Source of the DNA: Anaerolineales bacterium
GTDB taxonomy: Bacteria; Chloroflexota; Anaerolineae; 4572-78; J111
Length of the DNA stretch: 64,000 nt
NCBI GenBank assembly: GCA_015075405.1
Contig: JABTUK010000004.1
Span: 1,364,001 to 1,428,000 of the forward strand
Direction: 5' to 3'
The notes below the pieces were generated by a model. It was not told the origin of the DNA, ran no database searches, and saw only the letters and a list, made by a program, of their open reading frames with translations. The position numbers and the translations under genes are program-made. How positions within the stretch are numbered: the first letter of the stretch is position 1; every line of letters begins with the position of its first letter. Positions 17,535 through 25,426 of the stretch are shown in pieces.

Positions 17535-18883
17535 ACCAGATTTTCGATATACTGCCAGGACTATTCACCACCTTGATCGAACACCTCATTAAAGAGATGG
17601 CCCATTTCAATACCTGGTCGGGGGCCGGGGCGGAATTGATGGAATTCGGCGTCCTCTACCCGGCAGCAATGGCCTTGCTGTGGATTATATTCAGTTTCCT
17701 CTTTGTGCTGCGCCGCGAATGGCGACTGCCCTTTAACCGGGGGTTCAAGCCGTCTATAGCGGTGGTAGTCCCCGCTCATAATGAAGAGTTGGTCATTGCT
17801 CAAACCATCGAAGGACTGCTGGAGCAAACCTATCCGAACATGCAAATTCACATCGTCTCCGATGGCAGCACCGATGCCACCGTCGAGATCGCCCGCCGCT
17901 ACCAGAGTCGAGGCGTTATCGTTCATGATCTCAAACCGAATCGTGGCAAGAGCAAAGCCCTGCAGCATGTCCTTGAGCATGTTAATACCGACCTGTTCAT
18001 GGTGGTTGATGCCGATACCGTAGCCGACCCTGGGACTATGGGCCTCATGGTCCAGCAATTCATTGACCCCCATGTAGGCGCAGTCACCGGCCATCCTCGT
18101 GTAGGCAACGTGGTGAACCTGCTGACGGCCATCCAGGCCATGGAGTACGCTGTGATTGTTAGCCTGGCGAAACGCGCCGAGCAGTTCTGGGGCGGTCTCT
18201 ATACAGTCAGCGGTGCGGCGGCCTGTTTTCGGACTGAGGCGCTGCGTCAAGTGGGAGGTTGGTCAGAGCGAACCGCCACCGAAGACATCGAAGTAAGCTG
18301 GCGGCTGCAAAAAGCCGGTTGGCTGCTGGCTTACGAACCGCGCGCCTTGTTCCGGGTACAGGCTCCGGTGCGCCTCGGTGCGTTGTACCGCCAGCGGCGG
18401 CGTTGGTCCCAGGGGATGGCGGAGGTACTGCGACTCCACTGGAACCTGGCCTTTACCAATAACGCGGCCCTTATTCCCATTGCGGTCCAGGTTTTAGCCA
18501 CGGCCTTGTGGATGCTGTTGATGACGGTGTTCCTCCTGCAAACAGCCTTCTCTCTGCTGAACGGCAGTTTTGACCCTGGCGACCTTCTGAGATTGACCAC
18601 CATCGAATGGTATCGCATCTTCTTCTGGACCTTTGGCCTCTTTGCTTTGCAGACCTTCAGTGCCTGTGTCTTTGATGGCGCCTATGAACGTGGCGTGTGG
18701 AGAATCTTTCCGTTGTTTGTCCTTTATCCACTTTATTACTGGCTGGTCGTCTATCCAAGCTTTTTGCTGGGCGCTGTTCGCGGACTGAGAACCGGCCCGG
18801 CGGGCCAATGGAAGCGCACTGAACGCACTGCTGCGCTGGCTTTGACCGACCTCAATTCAACTATTGGTTCGAGTTCAAATTAG
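17531..18883 (+). CDS. PgaC-like processive family 2 glycosyltransferase
   Basis: A 450-aa membrane glycosyltransferase of the PgaC/IcaA/NodC group that would polymerise a beta-linked hexosamine chain at the inner membrane and extrude it. One N-terminal helix (about residues 42-62), the GT2 domain with VVVPAHNEE, DGSTDAT, VDADT (DxD), TATED and the RRRWSQG motif of processive synthases, then three or so C-terminal helices (about 320-430). ATG 17531 overlaps the previous stop; GGCAGGAGC precedes it. With the deacetylase and the two-helix protein it forms a PNAG-like set lacking an outer-membrane PgaA, as expected for a cell without a classical outer membrane. Confidence 0.9.
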   Translation: MNQIFDILPGLFTTLIEHLIKEMAHFNTWSGAGAELMEFGVLYPAAMALLWIIFSFLFVLRREWRLPFNRGFKPSIAVVVPAHNEELVIAQTIEGLLEQTYPNMQIHIVSDGSTDATVEIARRYQSRGVIVHDLKPNRGKSKALQHVLEHVNTDLFMVVDADTVADPGTMGLMVQQFIDPHVGAVTGHPRVGNVVNLLTAIQAMEYAVIVSLAKRAEQFWGGLYTVSGAAACFRTEALRQVGGWSERTATEDIEVSWRLQKAGWLLAYEPRALFRVQAPVRLGALYRQRRRWSQGMAEVLRLHWNLAFTNNAALIPIAVQVLATALWMLLMTVFLLQTAFSLLNGSFDPGDLLRLTTIEWYRIFFWTFGLFALQTFSACVFDGAYERGVWRIFPLFVLYPLYYWLVVYPSFLLGAVRGLRTGPAGQWKRTERTAALALTDLNSTIGSSSN

Positions 18884-18904
18884 TCCAAAAGGAGTCCTCC
18901 GTTT

Positions 18905-20140
18905 ATGTCCATCAAACTGACAGCCATAGCCACATTAATCATTCTTATTTTGGGTAGTGCTGGTTTAACCCTCCGAGGGGGTATTTGGAATTTAACCGAG
19001 AGTCCAGGAACCGAAGCTGCGGCAGAGATAATAAACAATAGTCCAGACGATTTATCTGATCAATTCGCTCGCTCGACCTCTGCGCCAGATGTGGTCGAAT
19101 CAGCCACAATTGCCTTGTTGCCTCCTGCCCAAAATATTTCAACTCCTACCCCCCTCCTTCTGCCAGAGACGGCCTCTACCTCTACCCCCGTCATCAATCC
19201 TACTCCGACCTCGACGCCAACCTCGTCGCCTACAGCCACCCGTTTGCCCTCAGCCACAGCTACCTCAACTCCGACGCCGGCGCCATCTCCTACAGCTACC
19301 AGCTTGCCTGCCACCCCAACACCCGCGCCAACTGTAACCCCGCAGGCCGGCATCAAATATGTGGTCATTATTAGTGTTGATGGCATGCGCCCGGATGCCC
19401 TGGCCCAGGCCGACACGCCTCATCTGGACAAACTTATTGCTCAGGGCGCTTACAGCGATCATGCTCAAACCATCTCGCTCAGCGAGACGCTGCCGGCCCA
19501 CGCTTCGATGTTAAGCGGAATGTTAGCAGAAAAACACGGTATTCTTTGGGGAGTTCCCTACATTGGTTGGCCGGGCATGAACGGCCCCACCCTGTTCAAT
19601 GTGGCTCACGACGCCGGTTTGAGTACAGCCATGGTCTTTGGTAAAGAAAAGATGAATTATCTGGTTTTGCCCAACTCGGTGGATAAACTCTTTGGGATTA
19701 ATTCTGGCGATACCGAAATCAAAAATCAGGCTGTGACAATTATTCAAGCCGGTCTGCCCAACGTTCTTTTTGTTCACCTGCCGGATACCGACAGAGTAGG
19801 GCACATGTTTGGCTGGATGTCAGCCAACCAGTTACAATCCGTCACTTTTGCCGATAGTATGATTGGCGAGATTGTAACAGCGCTGGAAAACGGCGGATAC
19901 ATGCCCAACACGCTCCTGATTGTTACGGCGGATCATGGCGGTCATGGCAAATCAAACGGAGACGACTCGCCCGAGGACCGCACTATTCCCTGGCTGGCGG
20001 TTGGGCCGGGTATTCCGGCAGGTGTCACCCTGACCGGAAATATCAACATTTATGACACCGCCCCCACCGTTTTATACGCCTTAAATCTGCCCATCCCCGA
20101 AGTTTGGGACGGGCTGCCCATACTTGAAATCTTCCAGTAA
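18905..20140 (+). CDS. Exported type I phosphodiesterase / alkaline phosphatase family protein
   Basis: A 411-aa protein with an N-terminal signal/anchor helix (about residues 5-25), a Thr/Pro/Ser-rich linker (to about residue 145) and a Phosphodiest domain: VVIISVDGMRPDAL with the first metal Asp, ETLPAHASMLSG with the Thr nucleophile region, LPDTDRVGHMFGW and TADHGGHGK. The fold hydrolyses or transfers phosphodiester groups outside the cell; some relatives decorate glycans with phosphoglycerol or phosphoethanolamine. ATG 18905 has AAAGGAG upstream. Downstream of the pga-like genes and before a strong terminator, so it is the last gene of operon 2 and may modify the same polymer. Confidence 0.85.
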   Translation: MSIKLTAIATLIILILGSAGLTLRGGIWNLTESPGTEAAAEIINNSPDDLSDQFARSTSAPDVVESATIALLPPAQNISTPTPLLLPETASTSTPVINPTPTSTPTSSPTATRLPSATATSTPTPAPSPTATSLPATPTPAPTVTPQAGIKYVVIISVDGMRPDALAQADTPHLDKLIAQGAYSDHAQTISLSETLPAHASMLSGMLAEKHGILWGVPYIGWPGMNGPTLFNVAHDAGLSTAMVFGKEKMNYLVLPNSVDKLFGINSGDTEIKNQAVTIIQAGLPNVLFVHLPDTDRVGHMFGWMSANQLQSVTFADSMIGEIVTALENGGYMPNTLLIVTADHGGHGKSNGDDSPEDRTIPWLAVGPGIPAGVTLTGNINIYDTAPTVLYALNLPIPEVWDGLPILEIFQ

Positions 20141-20147
20141 TTGACAA

Positions 20148-20331
20148 GAGAGCATTCGGACCCCCCCCCATGCAACCTTGCCGGCGGCGCTCGTCCGGCG
20201 ATGAACTCGCCGGACTATTCAACAGCGCCCGATGAATCGGGCTTTAAGCCGGGTTGACCCGGCGCTGTTATCTAGCCCTGGCATTCATGCCGGGGCGATT
20301 CAGCAAAGCGAAAAAGTTTCCGAATGTTCTC
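20148..20331. repeat. Structured element with four hairpins and 13-bp inverted ends
   Basis: Bounded by GAGAGCATTCGGA and TCCGAATGTTCTC. Inside are hairpins at 20193-20215, 20227-20242, 20248-20263 and 20275-20296; the second and third are enclosed by AACAGCGCC/GGCGCTGTT (20221-20229, 20261-20269), giving a forked fold. Hairpin tips carry TGAA, TTGA or TTCA. It is either a transposable palindromic unit or an RNA element in the 3' region of operon 2. Confidence 0.65.
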
Positions 20332-20362
20332 AACAACCTTAACTGCAAATTCACAGGCCATA

Positions 20363-20396
20363 GAACTGCCGCTGATTTCAGCGGCAGTTCTTTTTA
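20363..20396 (+). terminator. Terminator of operon 2
   Basis: GAACTGCCGCTGA (20363-20375) and TCAGCGGCAGTTC (20378-20390), then TTTTT. Confidence 0.92.
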
Positions 20397-20416
20397 TGGG
20401 TAAAAAGGGAGGGGCA

Positions 20417-20474
20417 ATTTATGAAAAAATTGTCATTTTGGATTCATCAAAATACCACGTGCGGCTGGTATATT
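20417..20474 (+). promoter_or_regulatory. Regulon promoter C: 11-bp TCA repeats plus -10
   Basis: TCATTT at 20433 and TCATCA at 20444, a degraded third unit (CCACGT) at 20455, then TATATT at 20469-20474, again 14 bp after the third position. Shares a 21-bp identical block with promoter B. Drives apbE and the two genes behind it; initiation near 20481. Confidence 0.65.
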
Positions 20475-20500
20475 GGGGACATTGATTGAGGAACAAGCAG

Positions 20501-21514
20501 ATGATGAGATTAACCACCCCAACTCAGCAGCCCTGGCGATGGACCGGTTATTCATTCAGGGCGATGAACACCAAAGTGCAAACCTGGCTCTACAGCCAGA
20601 CAGACAGCGCCGTTCTGCTTGACGTGCAGCGCTTGTTCGCCAGCTTTGAAAAACGCCTGTCGCGTTTTGACCCGCAGAGCGAACTGTCTCGCCTCAATAC
20701 CGCTGCCGGCGAAGCCTTTCAAGCCAGCCCCATTTTACTGGACGCGCTCGAAGCCGCCCTGTTAGCGGCCGAAGCGACCGGCGGCCTCTACGACCCGACC
20801 ACGTTACCAGCGTTGGAACAGGCCGGATACGACCGCAGCTTTGAATATATCAACCAGGCGGCTCCGTCTACGCCCGTTTTGCCTGACAGCCGATTTGCCG
20901 CCAACCAACTTAATAGAATATCTCAGCCGAGCTATACCTATCGCTCGGTAACGCTCAATCGGGCCAAACGAGAAGTTTACAAACCGGCCGGTGTGCGCCT
21001 GGATTTAGGCGGGATGGGCAAAGGCTGGACAGTTGACCGCGCCGCCGATAAGCTGCACGGGTTGGGGCCGTTTCTGCTCAACGCCGGCGGTGACATTTTT
21101 GCCTATCATTCCCCACCCGGCCAAAAAGGTTGGGAGATAGACCTGGTCCATCCGCTACAGCCGGAGGCCAACATGGCCCGGTTACTGCTCCATCATCGCG
21201 CCCTGGCCACCTCGACCATCGCCAAACGGCGCTGGCAGCGCCAGGGGCAAACCATGCACCATCTAATTGACCCCCGCACCGGGCAGCCGGCCCAAACCGA
21301 TGCCGTCTCGGTCTCGGTGGTGGCCGACCGGACAATGACGGCTGAAATTTACGCTAAAGTGGCTCTCATTTTGGGGGCCGAACTCGGACTGGCCTATTTG
21401 CAAAGCCTGCCCACGATTGAAGGCTTGATTTTTACCGCCGACTCGCAAATTCTGTTTACGCCGGGTCTGGCCCCCCTGCTGGAGCGGGTCGAGCCGGCAG
21501 GCTATCTCAACTGA
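20501..21514 (+). CDS. apbE: FAD:protein FMN transferase (ApbE family)
   Basis: A 337-aa enzyme that attaches FMN to Thr/Ser of exported redox proteins using FAD and Mg. Family blocks: RAMNTKVQTWLYS near the start, RLDLGGMGKGWTVDRA, LLNAGGDIFAYH and HHLIDPRTGQPA with the metal Asp. No clear signal peptide is visible, which is unusual for bacteria that act on extracytosolic targets. ATG 20501 follows GAGGA (20488-20492); starting at the TTG 20486 would place translation before that site. First gene of operon 3, followed by a Pro/Gly-rich protein and a ferric-reductase-like membrane protein, a setting that recalls flavin-based extracytosolic electron transfer. Confidence 0.93.
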   Translation: MMRLTTPTQQPWRWTGYSFRAMNTKVQTWLYSQTDSAVLLDVQRLFASFEKRLSRFDPQSELSRLNTAAGEAFQASPILLDALEAALLAAEATGGLYDPTTLPALEQAGYDRSFEYINQAAPSTPVLPDSRFAANQLNRISQPSYTYRSVTLNRAKREVYKPAGVRLDLGGMGKGWTVDRAADKLHGLGPFLLNAGGDIFAYHSPPGQKGWEIDLVHPLQPEANMARLLLHHRALATSTIAKRRWQRQGQTMHHLIDPRTGQPAQTDAVSVSVVADRTMTAEIYAKVALILGAELGLAYLQSLPTIEGLIFTADSQILFTPGLAPLLERVEPAGYLN

Positions 21515-21527
21515 AAGGAATACCTCG

Positions 21528-21980
21528 ATGAGTATCCATGCAACCAAAATAAGCCCCAAACGAAAGCAACAAAAATTGACCGGCCCGGCCAAGGTTTCGA
21601 TTGCCGCCCTGAGCCTACTGAGTTTTGTCGGTGGGTGGGATTTGTTGGCTCGGCTGGATCAAAGTAAAGAAGCCCAGGCCAGTGAGCCAACCCCCTTACC
21701 AACCGTTCAACCCAGCCCAACTCCCTGGCCCACGATTGCGCCCCTGGCTGGAATTCTACCTGTTCCAACGCTGGTCCCTACAAGCGCTACGTTTCAGTCG
21801 AGTATCTCTTTAAACTCAGCCGGGGCTAACACGACTGCTTTTCAGCCGGCGCCTATCCCGACGCTGGCCCCTCTGCCCACTCTGGCCCCATTGCCGGCTC
21901 TGCCAGTTCCGCCGCCTCCCCCGCCGCCTGCGCCCGCTCCTTCCAACGGTGGGGGGGGGCAACGCAGTGGCGGTTCATAA
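21528..21980 (+). CDS. Pro-rich membrane-anchored protein ending in Gly tract
   Basis: A 150-aa protein: short basic N-terminus, one membrane helix (about residues 24-42), then a Pro/Ala/Leu-rich extracytoplasmic region with repeats of the type PTLAPLPTLAPLPALP, and a C-terminal glycine tract ending GGQRSGGS. Not a recognised family. The PTLAPLP repeat and the terminal SGGS are shared with the lipoprotein at 13537-14283, so the two may be processed or displayed in the same way. No ApbE target motif (of the SGAT kind) is present. ATG 21528 has AAAGGAA upstream, 13 bases after the apbE stop. Confidence 0.7.
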   Translation: MSIHATKISPKRKQQKLTGPAKVSIAALSLLSFVGGWDLLARLDQSKEAQASEPTPLPTVQPSPTPWPTIAPLAGILPVPTLVPTSATFQSSISLNSAGANTTAFQPAPIPTLAPLPTLAPLPALPVPPPPPPPAPAPSNGGGGQRSGGS

Positions 21981-22010
21981 CTTATCAATTTTTATCTGGA
22001 GATTTGAGCA

Positions 22011-22808
22011 ATGATTAATCAATCTAAAATGTCACTTCAACCGAATTCTAAAACTGAGTTAGATCTGCTACTACTTGGGCTGGGGGTTATCGCCGGAGGG
22101 GTAGTAGCTTTGCTGGGATTGTGGCTCTGGCTGGATTACCGCAGCGACCCCACACACAGCCTGTTGGCTCTGATCAGCCTCAATCTGGCCGGCTGGCTGC
22201 CAGCAGATTGGCGCATCTGGCTGGGGCAGGAGGCCCATGTTCTGGGGCTGCCGCTCAGCGCCGATACCAAAGCCTATTGGTACATGGCTCGCGCTGGCGG
22301 CCTGGTCGGCTATCTCTTGCTGTGGCTCTCGGTGGTTTGGGGCCTGGTTATCAGCACCAAAATTACCGAGGGGCTGGTGTCAGCATCCCTGGCTTATGGC
22401 TTGCACGAGTTTCTTTCCTTGGGAACAATTCTTTTTACCGCCGGCCACGCTCTGGTACTGTTAGGCGACCGGTATATTGGTTTCAATATTTTTCATTTAG
22501 CCGTTCCTTTTTTGGCCCCTTATGAGCCGCTCTGGACTGGCTTGGGGACGATTGGCCTGTATTTGAGCGCGGCCTTGACCGGCAGCTTCTATCTGCGCAA
22601 ACAGTTGGGCCAAAAAGTCTGGCGTGCCTTCCATTATCTCGCCTTTGTGGCTTATATCCTGGCCCTGGTTCACGGTCTCATGGCCGGCAGCGACAGCGGG
22701 CTGGGTATTGTGCAGGGGATGTATCTGGCTACCGGCGGCAGCGTTCTCTTTCTGGTTTACTATCGTCTTTTTACCCTCAAAGTTAAAACAGTTAAATCGG
22801 CGCGTTAA
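22011..22808 (+). CDS. Ferric-reductase-like transmembrane protein
   Basis: A 265-aa integral membrane protein with about seven hydrophobic helices and the fold of the ferric reductase/YedZ-MsrQ transmembrane family. Candidate haem-b ligands are His in AYGLHEFLS, TAGHALVLL, WRAFHYLAF and LALVHGLMAG, located in paired helices. No cytoplasmic flavin or NADPH domain is attached, so electrons must come from or go to a separate partner. It follows apbE and the Pro/Gly protein with 30 bases spacing and CTGGAG as ribosome site. A diheme cytochrome c lies just downstream on the other strand and could be a partner. Confidence 0.83.
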   Translation: MINQSKMSLQPNSKTELDLLLLGLGVIAGGVVALLGLWLWLDYRSDPTHSLLALISLNLAGWLPADWRIWLGQEAHVLGLPLSADTKAYWYMARAGGLVGYLLLWLSVVWGLVISTKITEGLVSASLAYGLHEFLSLGTILFTAGHALVLLGDRYIGFNIFHLAVPFLAPYEPLWTGLGTIGLYLSAALTGSFYLRKQLGQKVWRAFHYLAFVAYILALVHGLMAGSDSGLGIVQGMYLATGGSVLFLVYYRLFTLKVKTVKSAR

Positions 22809-22961
22809 TGGATTTCTGTTACCTATTTATTACAGAGACACAGAGTTCGCTGAACCGAGAATGGCGGTGGTGGCTGCGCTAAAGTATCATCTTGGCAATT
22901 TTGACCACTTAGGGAGTTCCAAAATTTAAATCACCCAAACAGATTTAACGGGCGTGATGTG

Positions 22962-23021
22962 ATGAGTAAAGTGGAGACGATTTACTTTGACGACCTCAAT
23001 ATTGGGGACGAAATACCTTCC
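22962..23021 (+). pseudogene. Remnant of a MaoC-like dehydratase N-terminus
   Basis: The first 20 codons read MSKVETIYFDDLNIGDEIPS, the typical beginning of MaoC-fold hydratases/dehydratases. Homology then stops abruptly and the frame runs antisense through the cytochrome gene. I read it as a truncated leftover rather than a working gene. The rest of the gap 22809-23078 shows nothing recognisable. Confidence 0.4.
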
Positions 23022-23078
23022 CACCGCCACTCCTCTCGTTTGCTTATCAAATTTCGGAATGCCTCATCTATTTTTTGG

Positions 23079-23990
23079 TTAACGTTGCCCTTCGGGTTTG
23101 GCCGGAATGGATTGAAGATAGAGCCACAAAGCGCTGAGTTCGGTATCGCTCATCTGGGCAAAGTTGGGCCAGGGCATGACCGTAGGATTTATTGTAGATC
23201 CATCGGGGCGGACGCCGGTGCGGATGGCCTGCACAAAATCGGCTTCGGTCCACGTGCCCAGGCCGGTTTCAGGGTTGGGGGTCAGGTTGGCCGGATAAGG
23301 CGGCTCGGCCGGAACGCCGGGAATTGCGCCGCCGGAGAGAGTCGGACCGTGACAGCCGACGCACGTTTGGGCCTGATAAGCCCCATACTCTACCGTAGCC
23401 GCCACTTCGACGGCGGCGGGACGAGGCGCGGCATGGTCTATGCGCTCGGCGGGTAGAACGGCTACCTGGTCGCTCGTTACCAACAGGGCTCGCCCCAGCG
23501 GCCCCAGGCGCTTCTCCGAAATTTCCATATCCACCGCCGGCAAGCTCTTGATGTAGGCAATGAGCGCCCCCAAATCTTTGTCGTTGATGGCGTTAAATTC
23601 CTGCGAAGGCATAATCCACAGCGGCTTGCCGTCAGGGCCAACCCCGTGGCGAATAGCCCGCACCCAGTCATCGTCGCTAAAACTACCAACGCGACCCCCC
23701 TGACCCGTGGTCAGATTGGCGGCATTAATACGCCCCAACAACGGATCGTCAATAAAATCACCCCCCGCGCCGTTGCTTTTGTGACAGTCACCGCAGCCAC
23801 GGGTGGCAAAGAGCCGTTTCCCTTCGGCAATAGAGGCCGCATCGCTGGGGATGGCCACCGGCGTGACCTCAACTTGATAAAGCTTATTCAGCCGCACCTC
23901 ACTCAGAAAAAATATCACTCCCAAGCTCAGTACGACAATTCCGAGCAGCCCAGCGGCAATCAGGCCCACCCACTTAAAGAACTTTTTCAC
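23079..23990 (-). CDS. Membrane-anchored diheme cytochrome c
   Basis: A 303-aa protein with an N-terminal membrane helix (about residues 5-28) and two cytochrome c domains, with haem motifs CGDCH (about residue 67) and CVGCH (about residue 213). Methionine ligand candidates are in LWIMPSQEF and TVMPWPNF. It resembles the c-type cytochromes that feed alcohol or aldehyde dehydrogenases and terminal reductases. The GTG at 23990 is preferred because GGAGGAAG lies just upstream on the coding strand; an in-frame GTG at 24005 would overlap that site. It faces the ferric-reductase-like gene tail to tail, so an electron transfer link is possible but not shown. Confidence 0.88.
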   Translation of the reverse strand: MKKFFKWVGLIAAGLLGIVVLSLGVIFFLSEVRLNKLYQVEVTPVAIPSDAASIAEGKRLFATRGCGDCHKSNGAGGDFIDDPLLGRINAANLTTGQGGRVGSFSDDDWVRAIRHGVGPDGKPLWIMPSQEFNAINDKDLGALIAYIKSLPAVDMEISEKRLGPLGRALLVTSDQVAVLPAERIDHAAPRPAAVEVAATVEYGAYQAQTCVGCHGPTLSGGAIPGVPAEPPYPANLTPNPETGLGTWTEADFVQAIRTGVRPDGSTINPTVMPWPNFAQMSDTELSALWLYLQSIPAKPEGQR

Positions 23991-24299
23991 GGCAACTTCC
24001 TCCACAATTAAATTTGTCAGTTGCCTTACAGTTTAGTGGGGGGGTGTCCGCTGGTCGTTACGGAAAACGTTACGGTGGACCGAACTGCTCAATTCTGCTC
24101 AAAACATCCGTTCTATTGAAGATGAAGGAAGATAATGATAAGATAGGCAAGCTACAAAATTCCCGAAGGTCGTTATTGCCCCAAGAGTTAGGTATGAACC
24201 AACCAAGAGAGCCACGCTTAAAGCTGGATGGTGTTTTCTTTCAGCCGGTGATTATTGGCAAGAAGCAGCCAGCGTAAGTGATTTTAAAAGGAGGCAAGT
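23991..24299. other. Gene-free gap
   Basis: No recognised gene. An open stretch ending at 24277 has no family resemblance and no ribosome site. The ribosome site AAAGGAGG for the next gene is near the right end. Confidence 0.5.
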
Positions 24300-25259
24300 A
24301 TGGAAATATCCTATCTGTCCCAAACCACGCTTCAAGCTTTGGACGTCACCCCCAACGAGGTGGTTGAAAGTATCGAGCGCCTGATACGCGGGCGGAGCCA
24401 GGGCCGGGCCTGGAACGCGCCGAAAGCCGTCATTCAGCCGCCCGATGGCCGCTACATGATGGCAACCCTGTCGGCAGCCGACGCCCCACCTTTTCTGGCG
24501 ATGAAGTCTTTGATCTTCAATCCCCGCAATCGAGAACGGGGACTGCCTGACATCAATGCCGTGGTGACCCTGCTCGACAGCAACACTGGTGTTCCGTTAG
24601 CTGTCATAGATGGCAACTGGGTTACTGCTGTTCGCACCGCGGGGTTGAGCGCCGTTGTCGCCAGGCGGCTTGCCAGACCCGATGCTTCAGTCGCCGCCTT
24701 TATTGGCTGTGGAGTGCAAGCTCAGAGTCATTTGCAAACCTTCTCCGCGCTGTTTCCTTTGCAGGAAATCCGCGCGTTTGGGCGGGGAACCGCCAATAGA
24801 GATGCGTTATGCCTGGCGGCGGAAAAACTGGGCCTTGCGGCCATCGCCAGTGGCACAGCCCGCGAGGCCGTACACGAGGCCGATTTGGTCATCACTTCTG
24901 TTACGTTCTCGCCCCACCTTGTGCCCTTTCTCGATGCCCGCTGGTTGCAGCCAGGCGTGTTTGTCACCATGACGGATCAAGCAGCACCGTGGGTAGCCGA
25001 CGGCATGCCTGCCTTCAATCGGATCGTCATAGACGATCTCGAACAGGAAGCGCAGATGCCCCAGCCTTTGGTTGATCCGGCATTGGTGGCCGGAGATCTG
25101 ACCGGCTTGGTGAACGGTGCTATCCCTGGACGCCGCTCCGCCGATGAAAAGACTGCCTTCGTTTTTCGCGGGCTGGCCCTCGGAGATCTGGCCGTCGCGG
25201 CCCTCGCGTATCAGCGTGCTGTTCAGTCGGGCAAAGGCTCTCCCCTTACCTTTTCTTAG
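24300..25259 (+). CDS. Ornithine cyclodeaminase / mu-crystallin family protein
   Basis: A 319-aa NAD(P)-dependent protein of the OCD/mu-crystallin family, cytoplasmic. Marks: RYMMATLSAADAPPFLAMKSLIFNP region at the N-terminal dimer domain, AVRTAGLSAVVARRLARPD, and the Rossmann motif FIGCGVQAQSHL. Family members act as ornithine cyclodeaminase, alanine dehydrogenase or ketimine reductase; this sequence does not decide which. ATG 24300 has AAAGGAGG at a good distance. A LLM oxidoreductase follows after 167 bases and may be in the same unit. Confidence 0.88.
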   Translation: MEISYLSQTTLQALDVTPNEVVESIERLIRGRSQGRAWNAPKAVIQPPDGRYMMATLSAADAPPFLAMKSLIFNPRNRERGLPDINAVVTLLDSNTGVPLAVIDGNWVTAVRTAGLSAVVARRLARPDASVAAFIGCGVQAQSHLQTFSALFPLQEIRAFGRGTANRDALCLAAEKLGLAAIASGTAREAVHEADLVITSVTFSPHLVPFLDARWLQPGVFVTMTDQAAPWVADGMPAFNRIVIDDLEQEAQMPQPLVDPALVAGDLTGLVNGAIPGRRSADEKTAFVFRGLALGDLAVAALAYQRAVQSGKGSPLTFS

Positions 25260-25426
25260 CACCCAACCGTTCCATCCCCAGGCTGTCGAGGGAACAGAGC
25301 ATGTTCTCCACGTCGGCAGCTTCCAGCCCGGGGTTGGACCCATCCGGTCGGTAATCCAGACCGACTACTCGCCGCTGTGGCCGTGGTACACTCGACTCAA
25401 AATTATCCAATGGAGAATAACCCCCG

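Noticed and set aside
20148-20331. tRNA or riboswitch
   Set aside because: Stems are too many and lack tRNA landmarks, and it lies after, not before, a coding unit; kept as a structured repeat.
22959-23456. 165-codon plus-strand frame beginning with a MaoC-like start
   Set aside because: Only the first 20 codons look like protein; the rest is antisense to the diheme cytochrome gene. Kept only as a remnant.
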